Assembly: GCA_001692895.1 (NCBI GenBank)
Contig: KV748217.1
Coordinates: 992,001 to 1,056,000 of the forward strand
From: Cenococcum geophilum 1.58
Lineage: Eukaryota; Ascomycota; Dothideomycetes; Gloniales; Gloniaceae
Length of the DNA: 64,000 nucleotides
Direction: 5' to 3'
Positions 60,753-64,000 of this stretch are shown one piece after another. Positions within the stretch are counted from its first letter, which is position 1. Each line of letters opens with the position of its first letter. A program made the translations under genes and the position numbers. The notes under the pieces are model-generated. The model worked only from the letters and a program-made list of their open reading frames with translations. It was not told where the DNA came from and made no database searches.

Positions 60753-61173
60753 TGTTATGGACGCCTTAAGTACAATATTATAACTACTTGGAGAAGAGTT
60801 AGAAGAGGCTAGCTAGTTAATATAGATATAGTCTAGGATAAAACCCGTAGAGCTATATAACAAGGAATGGTAACTAAGGTTATATAACGTGCTACGTATT
60901 AAATAAGAGGAATAAGAGAAACTTACGTACCTTATATATAATACGTACATCACGTATAAGAAGGATTTCATAGGAGTACGGATGTGTATTTAAGGACCCT
61001 TAGTCCCTACCTAGATAGTTCCTTTCTTATAGTAATTCTTAGAATACAATTAGAGTTAATCTATTAAGCAACCACTCTACTAGTTATTATTACGTTGTTA
61101 ACTTCCTATATTACCTACACACCTAGCCTATTGACAGAACCTACCGTAGTTCTTGCTACAAGGTTCCATTACA
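60753..61173 (+). repeat. 3' LTR of G4
   Basis: 421 bp, direct copy of 53169-53589, followed by agtat. Confidence 0.92.
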
Positions 61174-61178
61174 AGTAT

Positions 61179-64000
61179 AAGAAATGTTAAAAATTATAAG
61201 GTTACTACGGCCTACTTTTAAAGCTTTCTAGTTTAATATAAAGGCGTAGAAAATCTGAGGGGTAAGATTAATAAGGTTAAATAGCTCCTTATAGATATAG
61301 AAATTAAGGACTACTTTTTTAACTAATACTTTACTAAATATGGTAAGGTAAATAGTATATAAACCGTCGCTATTCTTAATAACTAATCTACGCTCTATTC
61401 TATTACGAAATTAAATATCTTTAATAAGCTAAAGAAGAGTTCCGCATTTTCCTTTAATAATAGATACTCGGTAAATATCTTTTATAGTATTATACTAGAT
61501 ATAGGAGCTACAGAAGTATCTATAATAGAAGAACCTTAAGTTTAAGCTCTCTAGCAGCTTAATAGCTCTATTTAGATTAACTAATTAATGGTAGGCTAAT
61601 ATATAATTCGTTTTAGTAAAGGTACTATAATCTCTCTTGGCACAATTAGGGTCTAAACCCCCTTAGGATATATTACTTTCTATATTATTCCTATAAACAT
61701 TCCGTGTCTATTTTATATTAAGGATATAAATAAATTAGGCGTTAAGCTTAATAACCTTAAAAATATACTTATATAGGGAGATAATTGGGTACCTATTATA
61801 CGTAAGTAGGGTTACCCTTAGTTAATCCTTTAATAACTAGAAAAGAGCGTTGCTTAGAGCTATTTAACTAAGTTAGAGTTACGCCAACTATACCATTGTT
61901 TTGGTTACCTATTAGTTTACTAATTACTTAGGGTTCTCTAGCGAGTAGGCTATAAGGTTAAAATTAAGGCAATTAAATATCTTATAAAGTACTGCTATTA
62001 CTACTAAATAAACTAGAAGTCCCCTAGCTAATTTAAGTTTACCCTTAAAGATAACTATAACTTTAACTTTTATATTATTGTTAACGTTATATATCTTAGC
62101 GGTAAGCTAGTACTCTAAGTTATTAACTTCTTAATTTCCTTCTAAGCTATATATTTCTTAAAGGATATATTAGCTAAGAACATATAGAATACCCTTTAAT
62201 TATACTAGATTAATATCTACCTAACACCCCCTAATTAAATCGTTTATAATATAGGAAAGAACTTCTTATCTATAGAGTTTTAATAATAAATAAAGGTAAT
62301 GGCAATTAAGGTTAAGAAAGTCCCTATTAAGGTATATAATAGTATTAGAAAAGTAGAGCAATATTATATCCTATTACGCCGCGTATATAATATTATCTTT
62401 TTAGAACTAAAGGATGCTAGCGAAGAACTTACCTTATAAATAGCTGTTAAAGCTATTAATAATTCCGCCGGTCTAGATAGACTTATACCTATATTACTAG
62501 TCTTTAGCGCCTACTCTTCAATAACTAATAATTCCCTACTATCTCCCTCTATTATATAATAAGCTAAGGCTATTCGCAAGGCAATAAAGGAGGTACGACG
62601 TCTCTATGCTATACGCTAGGTTAATAACGCACTAGGAATAAGAAATAGCCTAAATACCTTAATTACGCTTAATCTACCACTCTAGTCTAAAGTATACGTA
62701 TAGCGTAAAAAGGGAAAATAGTTAGGCCTACACTAACTTATTATAATTAATGGTTGAACTTATACTATTTAGATGCCTTACAGACCCACTTAATTCTATT
62801 TAACTATTATTAAGCCTTATTATAAAGATAATAATTCTAAGCCTTTAAGGGATGCCCTAAAAAAATGCCCTAGAGGAGAACTAAGATTAATATACTTTAG
62901 AAGGCGACTATAATCCTAATATAATTGTAGTAGATATGCTATAACTATAACGCGGTAGAGGTCGCCTAAAGGGATTATAAAATTACTAATATTTTATTAA
63001 TTTTAAAGAATAATTTATTGCCGCCATTAAGAATGGAGTTAAGTTATTAATAGCCTTTATAATAGCTAAAGAGAAGGCTAACTTTAAGCTTATAAAATAG
63101 CTCTAAAGGAAGGTTATATTATAACCCTAAGGGCTCCTTTCTAAGTATCTAATAAGTAGGAGATCGACAGTCTTATTATAAGAGGAGTCTTTAAATTTAA
63201 AAAGTATAACCCTACTAAGTTTAATAAAGTTTGCATCTTTAAGTTAAGGATGGTTAATAAGATTAAGGGCAAGGCTACTAACGCCCTATTTAAGAAATTA
63301 AGGCTTATTATCTAAGGTTATAACAATAATAGTAAGGAGATAATTCTTATGTAATCTCTTATAATTTAATAAGCTAGTTAATAAGTTATTATTATATTAG
63401 CTCCCTCCTTAATAAAGAATAAAATGGCGGTCTATTTATAAGATATTACTTAGGCCTATACCTAATTAGAGACGCACCTTTAGCGCTTAATATTAGCATA
63501 CCTTTTAGAGTAAATTCGCTACCAATATCCCAAAGATACGATTATAGTTGTGCTTAAGCTATTATATAGAATTATAGAGGTAGGAACTTATTAGTAGGCT
63601 ACCTATAGTAAGCACTATAAAGAAAAGCTTTTAATAACTATATTTATATTTAATCCCTACTTCCTTATTACAACTATAGGAACTCTATTTGGAATTATCG
63701 GCATATAGACTAATAATATAATTATCTTAGAAGATGACTAATTCTTAGCTCTTAAAGAAGATAAGCTAGTAAAGGTAAATTTTATAGTAAAGCTAAAAGA
63801 AAAGCTTAATTTAATAATACTATTACTCTTTAATAAATGCATCCTCTCCCTAAACAAGGATTCTATTACTTTACACTAAAAGGGTTAAGGTAAAAAGATT
63901 AACGTTATTAACGTTAATTCTCTAAAGTAAGGATATATAAAGTAATATACTTATAAAGCTTATATTGCTTCTATCTATTAACCTAAAGCTTTATTTAACT
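61179..64000 (+). pseudogene. pol of copia C3 (protease, integrase, RT; open at the right edge)
   Basis: The plus strand carries gag end, then protease with LDIGATEVSI near 61496 (aspartate D-S/T-G box decayed), GAG-pre-integrase (LRQLYHCFGYPLVYQLLRVL) near 61880, integrase core at about 62040-62560 and RT at about 63190-63840. RT blocks include FKLRMVNKIKGKATNAL, LMQSLIIQQASQQ, LQDITQAYTQLETHLQ and the YVDD-type block IGIQTNNIIIL. The RNase H block AYIASIYQPKALFN begins at the window edge. Stops are of RIP type. Confidence 0.85.

Larger units (their letters stand above)
53169..61173 (+). mobile_element. Ty3/gypsy chromodomain retrotransposon G4 (8005 bp, complete, RIP-inactivated)
   Basis: 421-bp LTRs at 53169-53589 and 60753-61173 are direct copies. 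The perfect agtat duplication lies at 53164-53168 and 61174-61178, in the gag of copia C3. It has the same family and gene order as G1 and G2, but lies on the plus strand. A purine tract, AAAGAGGAGGGAGATAG, ends at 60752 just before the 3' LTR. Confidence 0.94.
51220..64000 (+). mobile_element. Ty1/copia retrotransposon C3, 5' LTR to RT, split by gypsy G4 and cut by the window end
   Basis: C3 starts in the RT gene of G3 with an LTR-like segment (about 51220-51361, with GGCAAG repeats and a CGAGGAGCC...GGCTCCTCG hairpin) related to the C1 LTR. Gag is readable at about 51830-53168 and resumes after G4 at 61179. The two halves join exactly when G4 and one agtat copy are removed, as the undisturbed C1 copy at 2100-2230 confirms. 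It is on the plus strand, in the same family as C1. Confidence 0.85.

Noticed and set aside
1-64000. CRISPR array, operons or prokaryotic signals
   Set aside because: No regular spaced repeats were seen. Introns, RIP and the retrotransposon types show a fungal nuclear genome.

Overview
The window reads as a filamentous ascomycete (Pezizomycotina) chromosome. About 60 of the 64 kb is transposon sequence that is very AT-rich, dominated by TA dinucleotides and full of TAA/TAG stops where glutamine or tryptophan codons are expected. This is the signature of repeat-induced point mutation (RIP, C-to-T mainly at CpA). Only one intact protein gene was found: a four-exon threonine synthase (THR4 type) on the minus strand at 26561-28355, in an island of roughly 2.8 kb with normal composition. 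The species cannot be named from the sequence alone.

Most repeats form two nested stacks. Insertion borders were read from matching LTR ends and target-site duplications (TSDs). Left stack (1-26.1 kb): a Ty1/copia element (C0, minus) is split by a second copia (C1, itself cut by LINE-like copy A1), by a Ty3/gypsy element (G0, 5430-14917, TSD ctagc) and by a non-coding LTR element (X, 15765-25769, TSD gtagg). G0 carries a 414-bp miniature LTR element (T1, 8909-9322, TSD tttac) in its RT gene and a LINE-like unit (A2, 11883-14026, TSD taggccttatt) in gag. X carries a full chromodomain gypsy (G1, 16105-24124, TSD gtaga).

The threonine synthase island follows. Then 29.1-33.9 kb holds two degraded coding regions that I do not recognise, separated by about 1 kb of normal-GC, non-RIP sequence.

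Right stack (33.9-64 kb): a gypsy element (G3, minus) is split by copia C2 (36376-50379, TSD ctact), which carries gypsy G2 (41941-49888, TSD ataat), and by copia C3 (51220 to beyond the window, plus), which carries gypsy G4 (53169-61173, TSD agtat). G1, G2 and G4 are one family with LTRs of 421-425 bp. Small palindromic elements (435 bp with TA TSD; 80 bp with 10-bp direct repeats; a pair of about 100-bp palindromes) sit inside these elements.

The most notable items are T1, whose putative primer site is a perfect 14-nt complement to a stretch inside its own LTR just downstream of a TATA-like run (Tf1-type self-priming); the A2 unit, which has a gag-like ORF1, an A-rich tail and a TSD but no reverse transcriptase; and a fall in RIP intensity across X and G1 towards the threonine synthase gene.
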